Part shown: piece after piece, positions 7,999 through 17,124 of the stretch
Layout of the letters: each line of letters opens with the position of its first letter
Numbering within the stretch: the stretch's first letter is position 1
Source of the DNA: Lachnospira eligens
Lineage (GTDB): Bacteria; Bacillota; Clostridia; Lachnospirales; Lachnospiraceae
Length of the DNA: 64,000 nt
Assembly: GCF_009680455.1 (NCBI RefSeq)
Contig: NZ_WKRD01000001.1
Coordinates: 124,001-188,000 of the forward strand
Direction: 5' to 3'
The notes under the pieces: model-generated
Told to the model about the DNA's origin: nothing
Database searches by the model: none
What the model saw: only the letters and a program-made list of their open reading frames with translations
Position numbers and translations under genes: made by a program

Positions 7999-9177
7999 AT
8001 GAAAATATATTTTTACAGATATGGCAGTATATGCGAACCTGATGTTATAGATTCATTTAAAAGATTAGGACTTGATGTTGATGAAGAAATCATTGAAATA
8101 CGAAAGAAAAATTTATCACCAAGCGAATGTGTTTCAATTGTTTCACCTAAATTAATGAATAATAATTACACATTCGTATTCACAATTAACTTTTTCCCAT
8201 GGCTTTCAGATGTATGCCAGATTGTTAATATCGTGTATATCAGCCTCATTGTAGACAGCCCTGTACTTGAACTATATTCTAATTCTTTATCTAATTCAGT
8301 TAACAGAGTATTCCTCTTTGACAAAATGTTATTTAATGAATTTGAACCTTATAACAAGGGACATGTTTTCCATATTCCACTTGCAACTAATATCCGCCGT
8401 AACGATGAGGTTATAAAGAATGCAAGTACACAGGAAAACAGAAAATTTACAAGTGATATATCCTTCATAGGATCCACATATCAGGAAAAGTGTCCTTTCA
8501 ACCGCGCAATTCTTCCAGAATATGAAAAAGGTTATGTCGACGGAATTATCAATGCACAGCTCGGTGTCTATGGATACAATTTTATCGAAGATATGCTTAC
8601 TGATGATATGACAGAACGATTATTAAACTGTATACCATATCACTACGAGTTTCCAGAAGGCTACCGTGCCAATAATAAAGCTCTTCTTGCACAGGAATAT
8701 TTAAGCGTAAAGGTTGCTGAACAGGAAAGGCTGCGTCTGTTAAAGCTGTTGTCTGATTCATTTAATGTTGACATATATACAGGCAGCGACACTAGCAGCA
8801 TGCCTCATATACACAACAAAGGTTTTGCAAAATCACTTACTGAAATGCCTGTTATATTCCACAACAGCAAAATAAATCTAAATATAACAGCCAAATCCAT
8901 TCGTTCTGGTCTTTCTCTCCGAATATTTGATGTTCTTGGATGCGGGGGCTTCCTTATAACTAATTATCAGGCAGAATTACCAGAGTTCTTTGAAATAGGC
9001 AAAGACCTTGTTGCATATGAAAGTGAAAATCATCTCAAAGAATTATGTGCTTATTATCTCAATCATGACGATGAAAGAAATGAAATCGCCAGACACGGAT
9101 ATGAAACCGTTGTAAATAACCATACTTACGACATCCGTATGCTCCAGATAATAGATAAGTCGTTCCCAGCCCAATAA
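7999..9177 (+). CDS. CgeB-type glycosyltransferase (copy 1, + strand)
   Basis: A 392-residue GT-B fold enzyme of the CgeB / spore-maturation glycosyltransferase group. The N-terminal half follows the DUF3880 pattern (FTINFFPWLSDVCQIVNIVYISLIVDSP-like core, residues about 54-82). The C-terminal half has the PF13524-type ending with NSKINLNIT, IRSGLSLRIFDVLGCGGFLITNYQ and HTYDIRM. RBS ATAGGAGACTCTT. It is paralogous to the genes at 9213 and 13654, but it is the only gene of the island on the + strand and converges with copy 2. Acceptor and sugar are unknown; flagellin or a surface polymer is likely from context. Confidence 0.88.
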   Translation: MKIYFYRYGSICEPDVIDSFKRLGLDVDEEIIEIRKKNLSPSECVSIVSPKLMNNNYTFVFTINFFPWLSDVCQIVNIVYISLIVDSPVLELYSNSLSNSVNRVFLFDKMLFNEFEPYNKGHVFHIPLATNIRRNDEVIKNASTQENRKFTSDISFIGSTYQEKCPFNRAILPEYEKGYVDGIINAQLGVYGYNFIEDMLTDDMTERLLNCIPYHYEFPEGYRANNKALLAQEYLSVKVAEQERLRLLKLLSDSFNVDIYTGSDTSSMPHIHNKGFAKSLTEMPVIFHNSKINLNITAKSIRSGLSLRIFDVLGCGGFLITNYQAELPEFFEIGKDLVAYESENHLKELCAYYLNHDDERNEIARHGYETVVNNHTYDIRMLQIIDKSFPAQ

Positions 9178-9192
9178 TAGGTGGGAACGACT
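9158..9192. terminator. Terminator between convergent glycosyltransferase genes
   Basis: AGTCGTTCCCA (9158-9168) pairs with TGGGAACGACT (9182-9192), an 11-bp perfect stem overlapping the stop of the + strand gene. There is no long U-run. It can act for both convergent genes. Confidence 0.6.
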
Positions 9193-9212
9193 ATCACGCT
9201 ATGATTCATAAA

Positions 9213-10412
9213 CTAGTTTTTATTAAAAACAATATTAAATATTTCTTTAAAACGAATATCATATGTATGTCCAGAAACTATTTTCCCATACCCATTGTCT
9301 GCAATCTGCTGCCTTTCCTTTTCATGCTTAATATAATATTTACATTTCTCAATCATATCATCCAATGATTCATATAATACAATGTCTTCTCCCGGCACAA
9401 ATACATCATAAAAATCTGCCTGATAATTTGATAATAGAAAACCTCCAGCTCCACATATATCCATCGCCCTTAGTGGAATTCCAGACTTAATACTTCTTAG
9501 TGTTATATTAAGATTAATTCTGCTATTATTAAATACTATTGGCATTTGCTCATAATAATCAACCGGTTCTTTAATATTAACCCCATTTATATTTCTGCCT
9601 GAACATTTCGTATACAAATTAACTTTATATTGACTCCCAAATTCTTTTCCAAGAGTTTTCAATGCTTCTTTCCTGTCATATGAAGCCAATTTTCTTGCCA
9701 AAAAGTAATTAGCATATAAGTACTGAATCGTTTCAACACCTGTTGCACTTGTTTTTACTGGACAAGCCTTATACATATCATCTAAAATACAATCAGTTAA
9801 CATATCTTCCAGAAAAAAATGTCCATAAACATTGCTCTGTGCTTTGATAACAGCGTCAAGATAACCTCTAGTATAATCGCTGATACTTTCAAGTCTGTTA
9901 AAAAAATTATGTTTTTCATCATACATTGAGCCAACAAATGCTATATCTCCTGATAAAAACTCCTTTTCAGTTGCATTTACATTAGTAATTACTCTTTGTA
10001 CCCTTTCTGTGTTAACAGCCAATGGTGCATAATATACAGAATTAATCCCTTCATTTTTGAATTCCTGATATTGTACTTTATCAAACATAAACACATAATT
10101 ACATTTATTAATTATAGTGTATGAATACAATAAAACCTGTGGATTATCATATACAAATGCTATATACGGGATATTTCTTTTATTACAATTATTAGATATT
10201 ACAGGACTATAATTAAACGTGAATACGCAATCATACTTCTCTCCATTACACCCTTTATCAAACTCCGTATTAAACAATTCGTCAAATTCAATACTTACAT
10301 CTTCACGATAAAGCACTGTTTCCTTAACCTTATACTTATGTCCGTTTTTTTCAAAGCATTCTTTTACATCTTCTATTCCAAAGTTATGATATTCAAATAT
10401 CAATATATTCAT
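9213..10412 (-). CDS. CgeB-type glycosyltransferase (copy 2)
   Basis: A 399-residue paralogue of copy 1. Shared landmarks are CVFTFNYSPVISNNCNKRNIPYIAF-like early core, NNSRINLNITLRSIKSGIPLRAMDI-like donor-binding stretch, GAGGFLLSNYQADFYDVF and the C-terminal SGHTYDIRFKEIF. It lies 9 bp downstream of the GT2-like gene at 10422, so it belongs to the leftward operon running from the flagellin side. Three paralogues in one island suggest stepwise building of one oligosaccharide or variants for different sugars (inference). Confidence 0.88.
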   Translation of the reverse strand: MNILIFEYHNFGIEDVKECFEKNGHKYKVKETVLYREDVSIEFDELFNTEFDKGCNGEKYDCVFTFNYSPVISNNCNKRNIPYIAFVYDNPQVLLYSYTIINKCNYVFMFDKVQYQEFKNEGINSVYYAPLAVNTERVQRVITNVNATEKEFLSGDIAFVGSMYDEKHNFFNRLESISDYTRGYLDAVIKAQSNVYGHFFLEDMLTDCILDDMYKACPVKTSATGVETIQYLYANYFLARKLASYDRKEALKTLGKEFGSQYKVNLYTKCSGRNINGVNIKEPVDYYEQMPIVFNNSRINLNITLRSIKSGIPLRAMDICGAGGFLLSNYQADFYDVFVPGEDIVLYESLDDMIEKCKYYIKHEKERQQIADNGYGKIVSGHTYDIRFKEIFNIVFNKN

Positions 10413-10421
10413 GAAATTATT

Positions 10422-11075
10422 TCACCTTTTATATTCTTTAAGAAATATTTGCCTATATTTATCATAATTTCCCAGATTAAGTATTCCATCATCATGGAGG
10501 CACCATGGTTTATCCATATAAGGAACTACTACTTTATATCCTGCTCTATGAAATTCTTCGCTTTGTGATATGTCATAAAAATCCCATCCATCAAAAATAT
10601 CTTCACGCCATTTTACATCATATTGTGTCGCAATAAATAGTCCATCAACTGCTTCTACTTCTGTATATGGTTTGTTTTGCTTATCTGATGCAACAAATAG
10701 TTGTGTACTTACAATGTTACTCGAATAAATTCTGCCTACTCTGTCACCATTCCACATACATCCATCCTTAGACAATTCCTCCGCTCCAACCATCCCAATC
10801 ATTCCAACTTCTGGATTGGAAAACACATCTAACATATCCTGTATAAAATCTGATTTCACTAAAAAAACATCCTGATGCATATATATTTTGTATTTAGCAT
10901 CTGTAGCTACCATTGCTGCATTGTATCCCTCTGTCATGGACTTTGCTTCTTTGATTGATATAACATCTATTTCATATCCATTTGGAATCACTAAATGATT
11001 GATATAATACAAACATTCTTCTTCATACATCTCATTATTGACACACATGATAAAACATATCTTTTTATCATTCAT
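10422..11075 (-). CDS. GT2-like glycosyltransferase
   Basis: A 217-residue short GT-A-type enzyme. It starts ICFIMCVNNEMYEEE, has a YNAAMVATDAKYKIYMHQDVFL segment where the usual DxD-type donor site is replaced by HQD, then GMIGMVGAEELS, and ends with FDGWDFYDISQS and WCLHDDG, the pattern of the Glyco_tranf_2_5-like group. Its start overlaps the stop of the upstream gene by 8 bp, with AAGGTG inside that gene as ribosome-binding site, so the two are translationally coupled. Sugar and acceptor are unknown. Confidence 0.8.
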   Translation of the reverse strand: MNDKKICFIMCVNNEMYEEECLYYINHLVIPNGYEIDVISIKEAKSMTEGYNAAMVATDAKYKIYMHQDVFLVKSDFIQDMLDVFSNPEVGMIGMVGAEELSKDGCMWNGDRVGRIYSSNIVSTQLFVASDKQNKPYTEVEAVDGLFIATQYDVKWREDIFDGWDFYDISQSEEFHRAGYKVVVPYMDKPWCLHDDGILNLGNYDKYRQIFLKEYKR

Positions 11076-11691
11076 CCGAATACACCTTTCTTAACAACAC
11101 TTCTGTGATTCTACCCGGCTTCTCTATCGTTTCTAATAGTTTCTTTGCTGATTCAATATTCCCATATTGAATGCACATATCTGCTAACATACATACTATC
11201 TGCTCGTTCCCTGGTTCCTGATTGTTAGCATATCTTAATAATTGAAAGGCATATGTATCTAACATCTGTTTCTTATATACCTCACTTAATTTTATATACA
11301 TAGAAATTTTATCTATTGAGCCAATCCTTATCATCTCTACTAAAAAAATCACAGAAAGCTTTTCATAATCAAGATACCTCATCAGCTCTTCAACAGCTTC
11401 ATCATCGAACATTAACTCAATACGCCACAATAGAAATTTACAATATGTAATTATTTGTATCAGTCTTTCTTTTGTTCTCCTGACAGACATAATATTATTT
11501 TTTATATGTTCATTATGTTCCTCACGATATATACATGTAACTATATATATATATCCTAACTCTGTATCCTCTGATGCATAATCCCTGATAAAATCTCTAT
11601 CCTCATATAATGCAACTAATTCATCTATTGACTGTCTGTTATGTTCATTCAGCAAATCAGTAACATATTGTTTATATTGTTGTTTATCCAT
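11068..11691 (-). CDS. Helical repeat (TPR-like) protein of unknown function
   Basis: A 207-residue, all-helical protein. The C-terminal half contains a TPR-like pair (KQMLDTYAFQLLRYANNQEPG and IVCMLADMCIQYGNIESAKKLLETI). No signal peptide or membrane span is visible. It lies 15 bp downstream of the long methyltransferase gene and overlaps the GT2-like gene by 8 bp. TPR-containing proteins near flagellin glycosyltransferases often help bind the protein substrate; here that is inference from context only. Confidence 0.65.
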   Translation of the reverse strand: MDKQQYKQYVTDLLNEHNRQSIDELVALYEDRDFIRDYASEDTELGYIYIVTCIYREEHNEHIKNNIMSVRRTKERLIQIITYCKFLLWRIELMFDDEAVEELMRYLDYEKLSVIFLVEMIRIGSIDKISMYIKLSEVYKKQMLDTYAFQLLRYANNQEPGNEQIVCMLADMCIQYGNIESAKKLLETIEKPGRITEVLLRKVYSDE

Positions 11692-11706
11692 GCATCTCTT
11701 CCTCTA

Positions 11707-13629
11707 TTAGATTTGTTCCTTTATATCCTGATAGCTTGTAACTTGATTCTCTATTATACGCTTTTCTTTTTCACTGCTTTTTAGATATCTGACTATAAAT
11801 TGTGGGACTGCTGGAATATTATTAAGTATTGAATCATTTGATAATGAACTTACATATTCTATCATTCCTTTTATTCCATACTTATCAATTACCTCATTAA
11901 CTTTACATTCTACTTCATTTAATTTAATTTCTGTCATACTTCGATATAACATTGTAACATTATCAGCAATTGCCTTATTATCATTTTTTGACAATTTAGC
12001 ATAATTAGAGCAGATATAGCCATCAAAAATTTCATTCATTATCTGTTCCCTTATTACTGTATAATAATCTGCATTGTCTTTCAATCCATAATATTCCATA
12101 ACTTCATCAAACGAAACAATTGTATTTAAATACCTGTTTGACATATATAATTCTAATATATTGTGGTATAGCAAATAACTTGCTGGTATATTCTTAACAC
12201 ACCACTCCTGATCTATCCATTTAAACTTTCCCTCTTCATCTATAAAACAATTCTTATGAATCATATCAATATATGCATTCAACAATATTTTATCATCATG
12301 ATTTAACTTTGGAGTGTTCATGAAGTCGAAATTTGTAGATAATTCATTTGCCGTCTCAGAACTTCTTTTAATTTCATCATAGATTCTATCCCATAATCCA
12401 TATATTTTCTCTTTGTTACCACTATCGTATGCCTCTATAAGAATATCTGTAAGCGGTTTCCCAGTTGCTCTTTCAATATACAAAATATTGCCATCTACCT
12501 GTGTTTTGCAGATATTAATCCCATGATTTGCTATATCATCATGATTAGCTTTAATCTGATACAGCAATGACTCACTTACATCTTCTGCCTTTTTGTAAAA
12601 GCCTTTTTCTTTTGAAAATGCTGTAATTAAGCTATATTTTGCTTTTCTAAACGGACTATCAACTGCATATGATACTCTACCAACTTCTATATTAGTTCCC
12701 GCACATTCTACCAAAAATGAATTTGCAAAGAATTCAAACACACCATTATCTACTAAATCCTTATAAAGATGTTCCTCATCTGATATCATTGATTTATTAT
12801 TAGGCTGGTAATAAGGAATCCAGTTATCAACTGATCCATTTAACGGAAGATAATCATCTGAATATATAACCTGTGGCATCTTATAATCTGGCAACGGATA
12901 GTAAAAAAACGTTTTATCAAACCCTGACTGTTTAATAATGTTTTCCAATTGCTTCTTAGAAAACGTTCTTGCAATATTGCTATATTTATAATCATTAATC
13001 CCATCAAATGGTATTCCACTATGATCTTCAGGTGCTCCACACCAATATTTCAATCCATATTTATTTTCGATTGCTATAAGTAATTTCCCATCTGGCTTGA
13101 GTAATTTCTTAATTTTAACCAAAAAATCTTTAAACGGATTTTCAGATGCTGTATAATTATTTTGATATTCTAATACGCCTATAAGAGTAATATAATCATA
13201 TTTTTTATTAAATTCTATATCATTTAGATTTCCAACAATTATCTCAAGGTTTTCATATGCCCTACATCTTAAGTATGTAGCAGTTGCTCTTCTTTTAGAC
13301 AATTCAACAGCTGTAACATTTGAGCATTTTTTACAGAGTAATTCTGTAATTGCTCCCATACCACAGCCAATTTCAAGCACATCTGCATCTTCATTAAACG
13401 GATACCAGTTAAGCAGATTCTGTCTAATTCTAGTCAAATGATAAAAAACTGGCCATGAGTAGTTCTCATTTATGTATCTTTCATAGTCAGTTGTTTCATT
13501 TTTAGCAATAATTTTAATAACCTCATCTTCTATATCCCCATCAGAGTACAAATCCTCTCCTTTGTAAAATTTTGTATTAAATTGGGGTTTTGGGGCAAAT
13601 CCATTGTATCCATATTTATTCAAATCCAT
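11707..13629 (-). CDS. Class I SAM methyltransferase with long C-terminal extension
   Basis: A 640-residue protein with a SAM-dependent methyltransferase domain in the N-terminal 250 residues (motif I VLEIGCGMGAIT, acidic loop TAVELS, and motif IV-like ITLIGVLEYQ). The remaining roughly 390 residues are unusual for this family. The part with LNHDDKILLNAYIDMIHKN followed by KFKWIDQEWCV faintly resembles the catalytic and metal-binding loops of kinase-fold phosphotransferases. If real, this would be a methyltransferase-kinase fusion; the kinase reading is weak. RBS AGGAGGAATACT. It follows a CgeB-type gene by 24 bp. A sugar or N-methyl-amino-acid modification is plausible. Confidence 0.75.
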   Translation of the reverse strand: MDLNKYGYNGFAPKPQFNTKFYKGEDLYSDGDIEDEVIKIIAKNETTDYERYINENYSWPVFYHLTRIRQNLLNWYPFNEDADVLEIGCGMGAITELLCKKCSNVTAVELSKRRATATYLRCRAYENLEIIVGNLNDIEFNKKYDYITLIGVLEYQNNYTASENPFKDFLVKIKKLLKPDGKLLIAIENKYGLKYWCGAPEDHSGIPFDGINDYKYSNIARTFSKKQLENIIKQSGFDKTFFYYPLPDYKMPQVIYSDDYLPLNGSVDNWIPYYQPNNKSMISDEEHLYKDLVDNGVFEFFANSFLVECAGTNIEVGRVSYAVDSPFRKAKYSLITAFSKEKGFYKKAEDVSESLLYQIKANHDDIANHGINICKTQVDGNILYIERATGKPLTDILIEAYDSGNKEKIYGLWDRIYDEIKRSSETANELSTNFDFMNTPKLNHDDKILLNAYIDMIHKNCFIDEEGKFKWIDQEWCVKNIPASYLLYHNILELYMSNRYLNTIVSFDEVMEYYGLKDNADYYTVIREQIMNEIFDGYICSNYAKLSKNDNKAIADNVTMLYRSMTEIKLNEVECKVNEVIDKYGIKGMIEYVSSLSNDSILNNIPAVPQFIVRYLKSSEKEKRIIENQVTSYQDIKEQI

Positions 13630-13653
13630 AGTATTCCTCCTGATATTTACGCT

Positions 13654-14796
13654 TTAGATTTCTAACATTGTCTTTACTCTGTGTTCAAAATTAAATTCTG
13701 TACATACCTTTTTATATCCATTCTCTGCAATTTGTTTTCGTTGCTCTTCATGTTCCAGATAATATTTTACCTTATATACAAGATCTGGAATATCTTCATA
13801 TATTTCAATATCCTGACCCGGAACAAAATATTCATACAACTCAGGCTGTGCATTAGAAATAACAAATCCTCTGCAGGCCATAATATCAATCACTCTCAAT
13901 GGAATCCCCGACTGGATAGTGCATAGTGATATGTTAAGATTTATTTTACTTCTCGTAAACACCTCTGGCATTCTGTCGTAATAATCTGCGTATCCTTTGT
14001 AATTCACATTATTAAGCTGTTCTGATCTATCACCAGAATACACATCCACATCAAATCTGTTCTGAAGCACAGAAAGTGCAGTAACACGCAGTCTTCCTGT
14101 AATCTCTTTAGCTAGAGTATATGATAATTCCTCCTTTGTTACCATATATGTTCCATTGCTTTTTTTTAGAAAATCTTTATTTATACTGCCCATAACATCA
14201 GAATCCAACATCTCATCCACAAGATATCCTTGTGGCATTACGATTTGTGCATCCATAACAGCTTCCAGATATCCTCGATTATATTGACTTAATCCACCAG
14301 CTATATCATAAAATTCAGATTTGTACAATTGTCCAAGAAAAGCCACATCCGATGTGTACTCTTTATTATCTGACACAGTTTCACCTATTCCAAACACCTT
14401 CGGACTTGATGCAAGTGGCAAATATCTGGCACCCTCTACTCCTTCTTGTCTGTATGTGTCCGCCTGCACACGATCAAAGAAGTATATTGTGTTACATGCA
14501 TTTTTCAGAGTATTTTTTCTTCTAATATGCAATGGTGAATCGTATACCCACGAAATATACTTTATATTTTTATTCTCACATATATCTGAAATTAATGGTA
14601 AAAAATTAACTGACAATATCTTCGAATAATTTTCTTTTTCAATTTTCTTAATAAATCTATTAGAAAACGCAACATCTTTATCCCAATTTTTTGGAATATC
14701 ATAGTAGGTATCATAATCTATATGCAATGCTTTAAGTGCATTCTCAATACCCCTTTGCATGAATGCATTCCATTGATAAAATAATATTTTCCCCAT
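13654..14796 (-). CDS. CgeB-type glycosyltransferase (copy 3)
   Basis: A 380-residue GT-B enzyme with the same layout as copies 1 and 2: early core ILSVNFLPLISDICE and YISWVYDSP, then a C-terminal domain with RSKINLNISLCTIQSGIPLRVIDI-like donor loop, CRGFVISNAQPELYEYFVPG and FEHRVKTM. It is the first gene after the terminator of the first flagellin gene. It differs most from the other two at the C-terminus. Confidence 0.88.
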   Translation of the reverse strand: MGKILFYQWNAFMQRGIENALKALHIDYDTYYDIPKNWDKDVAFSNRFIKKIEKENYSKILSVNFLPLISDICENKNIKYISWVYDSPLHIRRKNTLKNACNTIYFFDRVQADTYRQEGVEGARYLPLASSPKVFGIGETVSDNKEYTSDVAFLGQLYKSEFYDIAGGLSQYNRGYLEAVMDAQIVMPQGYLVDEMLDSDVMGSINKDFLKKSNGTYMVTKEELSYTLAKEITGRLRVTALSVLQNRFDVDVYSGDRSEQLNNVNYKGYADYYDRMPEVFTRSKINLNISLCTIQSGIPLRVIDIMACRGFVISNAQPELYEYFVPGQDIEIYEDIPDLVYKVKYYLEHEEQRKQIAENGYKKVCTEFNFEHRVKTMLEI

Positions 14797-14823
14797 AGAT
14801 TGTCCTAATCTTCAAACATTAAT

Positions 14824-14867
14824 AAAAAAGCTGATATCAAACAATCAGTAATTTGTTTGATATCAGC
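14824..14867 (-). terminator. Terminator of flagellin gene 1
   Basis: GCTGATATCAAACAA (14830-14844) pairs perfectly with TTGTTTGATATCAGC (14853-14867), a 15-bp stem. On the minus strand it is followed by TTTTTTATT, a strong intrinsic terminator. The downstream glycosyltransferase gene therefore probably relies on read-through or its own promoter. Confidence 0.9.
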
Positions 14868-14892
14868 AAATAAACTTAATGTATCATATGTT

Positions 14893-15711
14893 TTACTGTA
14901 ATAATGAAAGTACACCCTGTGTCTGCTGATTAGCCTGTGTAAGCATTGACTGTCCAGCCTGTGCAAGAATATTATTCTTGCTGTACTGTACCATCTCATC
15001 AGCCATATCTGTATCACGGATACGAGACTCTGCTGCAGATGTATTCTCACTTGTTGTATCCAGGTTGTTAATTGTGTGCTCAAGTCTGTTCTGAAGAGCA
15101 CCAAGTGTAGATCTCTGAGTTGACACTGAATCAATAGCCTTCTGAATAAGTGACATAGATTTACCAGCATTTGCATTGGTATCTACCTTGATGTCCGAAG
15201 CAGCTAATCCTAATGAAGATGCTGACATATCACTAATACTAATCTGGATTGTCTGTCCTGAAAGTGAACCAACCTGAAGATTCTTCTTAGTGAAGTTTCC
15301 ATCTAACAGATTCTGAGTATTGAACTGTGTTGTTGTTTTAATTCTGTCAATCTCAGCTGTAAGTTGTTTCATCTCTGCATCAATAGCAGTTCTGTCTGTT
15401 GTTGTGTTAGTATCATTAGCAGCCTGTGTTGCTAATTCATTCATTCTCTGAAGAATTGAATGTGTCTCATTAAGAGCACCTTCAGCTACCTGAATAAGTG
15501 AGATACCATCCTGTGCATTGGCAGATGCTTTATCAAGACCTTTAATCTGAGCTCTCATCTTTTCTGAGATTGAAAGACCTGCTGCATCATCTGCTGCTCT
15601 GTTAATCTTATATCCTGATGATAATTTCTCTGTTGACTTCTGAAGGGCACTTGTTACCATTCCCATCTGTCTGTTTGTGTTCATTGCTGAAAGGTTATGC
15701 TGTACTACCAT
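14893..15711 (-). CDS. Flagellin 1
   Basis: A 272-residue short flagellin. The N-terminal D0/D1 region (MVVQHNLSAMNTNRQMG, then LSSGYKINRAADDAAGLSIS) and the C-terminal D1/D0 region (AAESRIRDTDMADEMVQYSKNNIL, ending GVLSLLQ) are complete, and there is almost no variable D2/D3 domain. It differs from flagellin 2 at about 13 residues. It has its own SigD promoter (15803-15829), a GGA-loop hairpin in the leader, a strong AAGGAGG site and a strong terminator. Flagellins are exported by the type III apparatus and form the filament; this one is probably glycosylated by neighbouring enzymes (inference). Confidence 0.97.
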   Translation of the reverse strand: MVVQHNLSAMNTNRQMGMVTSALQKSTEKLSSGYKINRAADDAAGLSISEKMRAQIKGLDKASANAQDGISLIQVAEGALNETHSILQRMNELATQAANDTNTTTDRTAIDAEMKQLTAEIDRIKTTTQFNTQNLLDGNFTKKNLQVGSLSGQTIQISISDMSASSLGLAASDIKVDTNANAGKSMSLIQKAIDSVSTQRSTLGALQNRLEHTINNLDTTSENTSAAESRIRDTDMADEMVQYSKNNILAQAGQSMLTQANQQTQGVLSLLQ

Positions 15712-15731
15712 AATTAATTCCTCCTTGATAT

Positions 15732-15750
15732 ATATAACTCCATTTTATAT
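15732..15750 (-). promoter_or_regulatory. Putative CsrA-binding hairpin in flagellin 1 leader
   Basis: On the minus strand ATATAA and TTATAT form a short stem presenting AATGGAG in the loop, about 20 nt before the start codon and just upstream of the AAGGAGG ribosome-binding site. GGA in a hairpin loop is the core of CsrA sites, and csrA and fliW lie in the same locus. Confidence 0.5.
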
Positions 15751-15802
15751 TAATTAATAAACACGATTTATTATTGTTATCTGTTTATCACTTATGTATT
15801 AT

Positions 15803-15829
15803 TTATCGGTCTCATTTCTAAATACTTAA
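15803..15829 (-). promoter_or_regulatory. SigD promoter of flagellin 1
   Basis: On the minus strand TTAA (15826-15829), 15-bp spacer, ACCGATAA (15803-15810). It lies about 90 bp upstream of the start codon, just beyond the methyltransferase stop. Confidence 0.75.
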
Positions 15830-15839
15830 CCCCTATTTA

Positions 15840-16580
15840 TCATTTTCTTTTTAAAATATAATAATATTGTTTTGTTTCTTTCCTGTTATTTAACTCATCA
15901 GTTTCAAACAGGAATCTCTCTGTTTCTATAGCAAAATTTTTATTCAATAATGTATCTTTTAAAATTTCTTTTATTTCATCTCTTGTTCTATATATTGCAT
16001 TATAATCACACTTCAATTCATCCGAATAATAATCTTTCAATGTAAGGCGTTCTTCAATCCCAATAGGTTCTCTGATGCATATAACTGCTTCCTTTTCACA
16101 GCACCTCTCAATTTGCTGTAGCATTTCAATCACATCATTATCGTTCAAGTACAACATAATTCCGACAATTAAAACTATGTTAAATTTTCCTTTCCTTTTT
16201 TGTTTTATTATTTTCTCCAATTGACTTGTTGAACCCACATAATAATAATAATTATCTCTTTTATTTCTCTCAGTTGCAATTCGGATTAATTCATCGCTAA
16301 AATCAATGCCACAGTATTTCTTCACCTCTGTTTTAATCGCATCAGCCCATCTTCCAATACCGCATGCCACATCTAAAATTTCAGACTCTTTATCTATACT
16401 AAGTAGAGAAAGTAATTTTTCAGTTTCATATTCATTTCGTTCTCTTACCAACTCCTTATTATTATCCTGATACATTGTTACGGAATATGGGTTATTTTCT
16501 TGAAACTTTTCTGCTCTGTGTTTGAAAAAATCTTTAGTCTTCTGATAATCAATATTCACGTGTTTTTCATTAACTCTCAT
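15840..16580 (-). CDS. Class I SAM-dependent methyltransferase
   Basis: A 246-residue methyltransferase starting at MRVNEKHV after AAAGGTGA; an in-frame TTG just upstream is too close to that site. Motif I is ILDVACGIGRWADAI (about residues 70-84), followed by the CGIDFSDELI acidic strand and the NIVLIVGIMLYLND motif IV region. It lies directly upstream of flagellin 1 and downstream of the cytidylyltransferase. The substrate could be a sugar, an amino acid of the glycan, or flagellin lysine/threonine; sequence alone does not decide. Confidence 0.82.
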   Translation of the reverse strand: MRVNEKHVNIDYQKTKDFFKHRAEKFQENNPYSVTMYQDNNKELVRERNEYETEKLLSLLSIDKESEILDVACGIGRWADAIKTEVKKYCGIDFSDELIRIATERNKRDNYYYYVGSTSQLEKIIKQKRKGKFNIVLIVGIMLYLNDNDVIEMLQQIERCCEKEAVICIREPIGIEERLTLKDYYSDELKCDYNAIYRTRDEIKEILKDTLLNKNFAIETERFLFETDELNNRKETKQYYYILKRK

Positions 16581-16713
16581 TTTATTCAATTCACCTTTTA
16601 TTTATAATTTAATTAATGCAATCAAATATATAATCGCAGATTAAAAATTATTTCCAAATTTGTTTTATTGTATGTACCATCTACTTTCATTCTTCTGTCA
16701 TGGCTGTTTTCCT

Positions 16714-17124
16714 TTATTTTAATGATTTTACTCTGTCCTTTACAATTGTTGAACTTATACCTTTCGTTCGTTTTAATCTGACAACCTTCTTTTCATTCGT
16801 ATCACACCATTCTACAATCTTGTCAAATCTCTCTCCTACATGATCTTCTCCTAGAGCTAGAACTTCAAAATCTATTGTTTCAAGAAAATCTGTACATACA
16901 GTTTGATATACAACCACTCTATCTACCACTTTTAATGCCTCTATTATTTCAACCCTTTCCTCTGTTGAATATAATATATTAACACCTGGTTTATATTTTT
17001 TTATATAGTCCCCATCCTGTACAGCAACAATCAGATAATCTCCATATTCTTTGCATTGTTTGAACAATCTCAGATGGCCAAGATGAAAATAATCATACAC
17101 TCCAAATGTCAACACCCTGTTCAT
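16714..17124 (-). CDS. Glycerol-3-phosphate cytidylyltransferase-like (TagD/GCT) protein
   Basis: A 136-residue, full-length member of the cytidylyltransferase family that makes CDP-glycerol or CDP-type donors from CTP. Signature residues are GVYDYFHLGHLRLF (HxGH at the HLGH) and the C-terminal ISSTIVKDRV. Its start overlaps the stop of the GT4 gene by 4 bp, indicating translational coupling. Together with the TagF-like and LicD proteins it gives a complete route for making and transferring a CDP-linked phospho-alditol. The actual alditol or amino alcohol is unknown. Confidence 0.9.
   Translation of the reverse strand: MNRVLTFGVYDYFHLGHLRLFKQCKEYGDYLIVAVQDGDYIKKYKPGVNILYSTEERVEIIEALKVVDRVVVYQTVCTDFLETIDFEVLALGEDHVGERFDKIVEWCDTNEKKVVRLKRTKGISSTIVKDRVKSLK

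Noticed and set aside
14805..15176. Frame overlapping flagellin 1, with a similar frame in flagellin 2 (21371-21721)
   Set aside because: The similarity only reflects the near-identical flagellin DNA; both are out-of-frame shadows without start signals.
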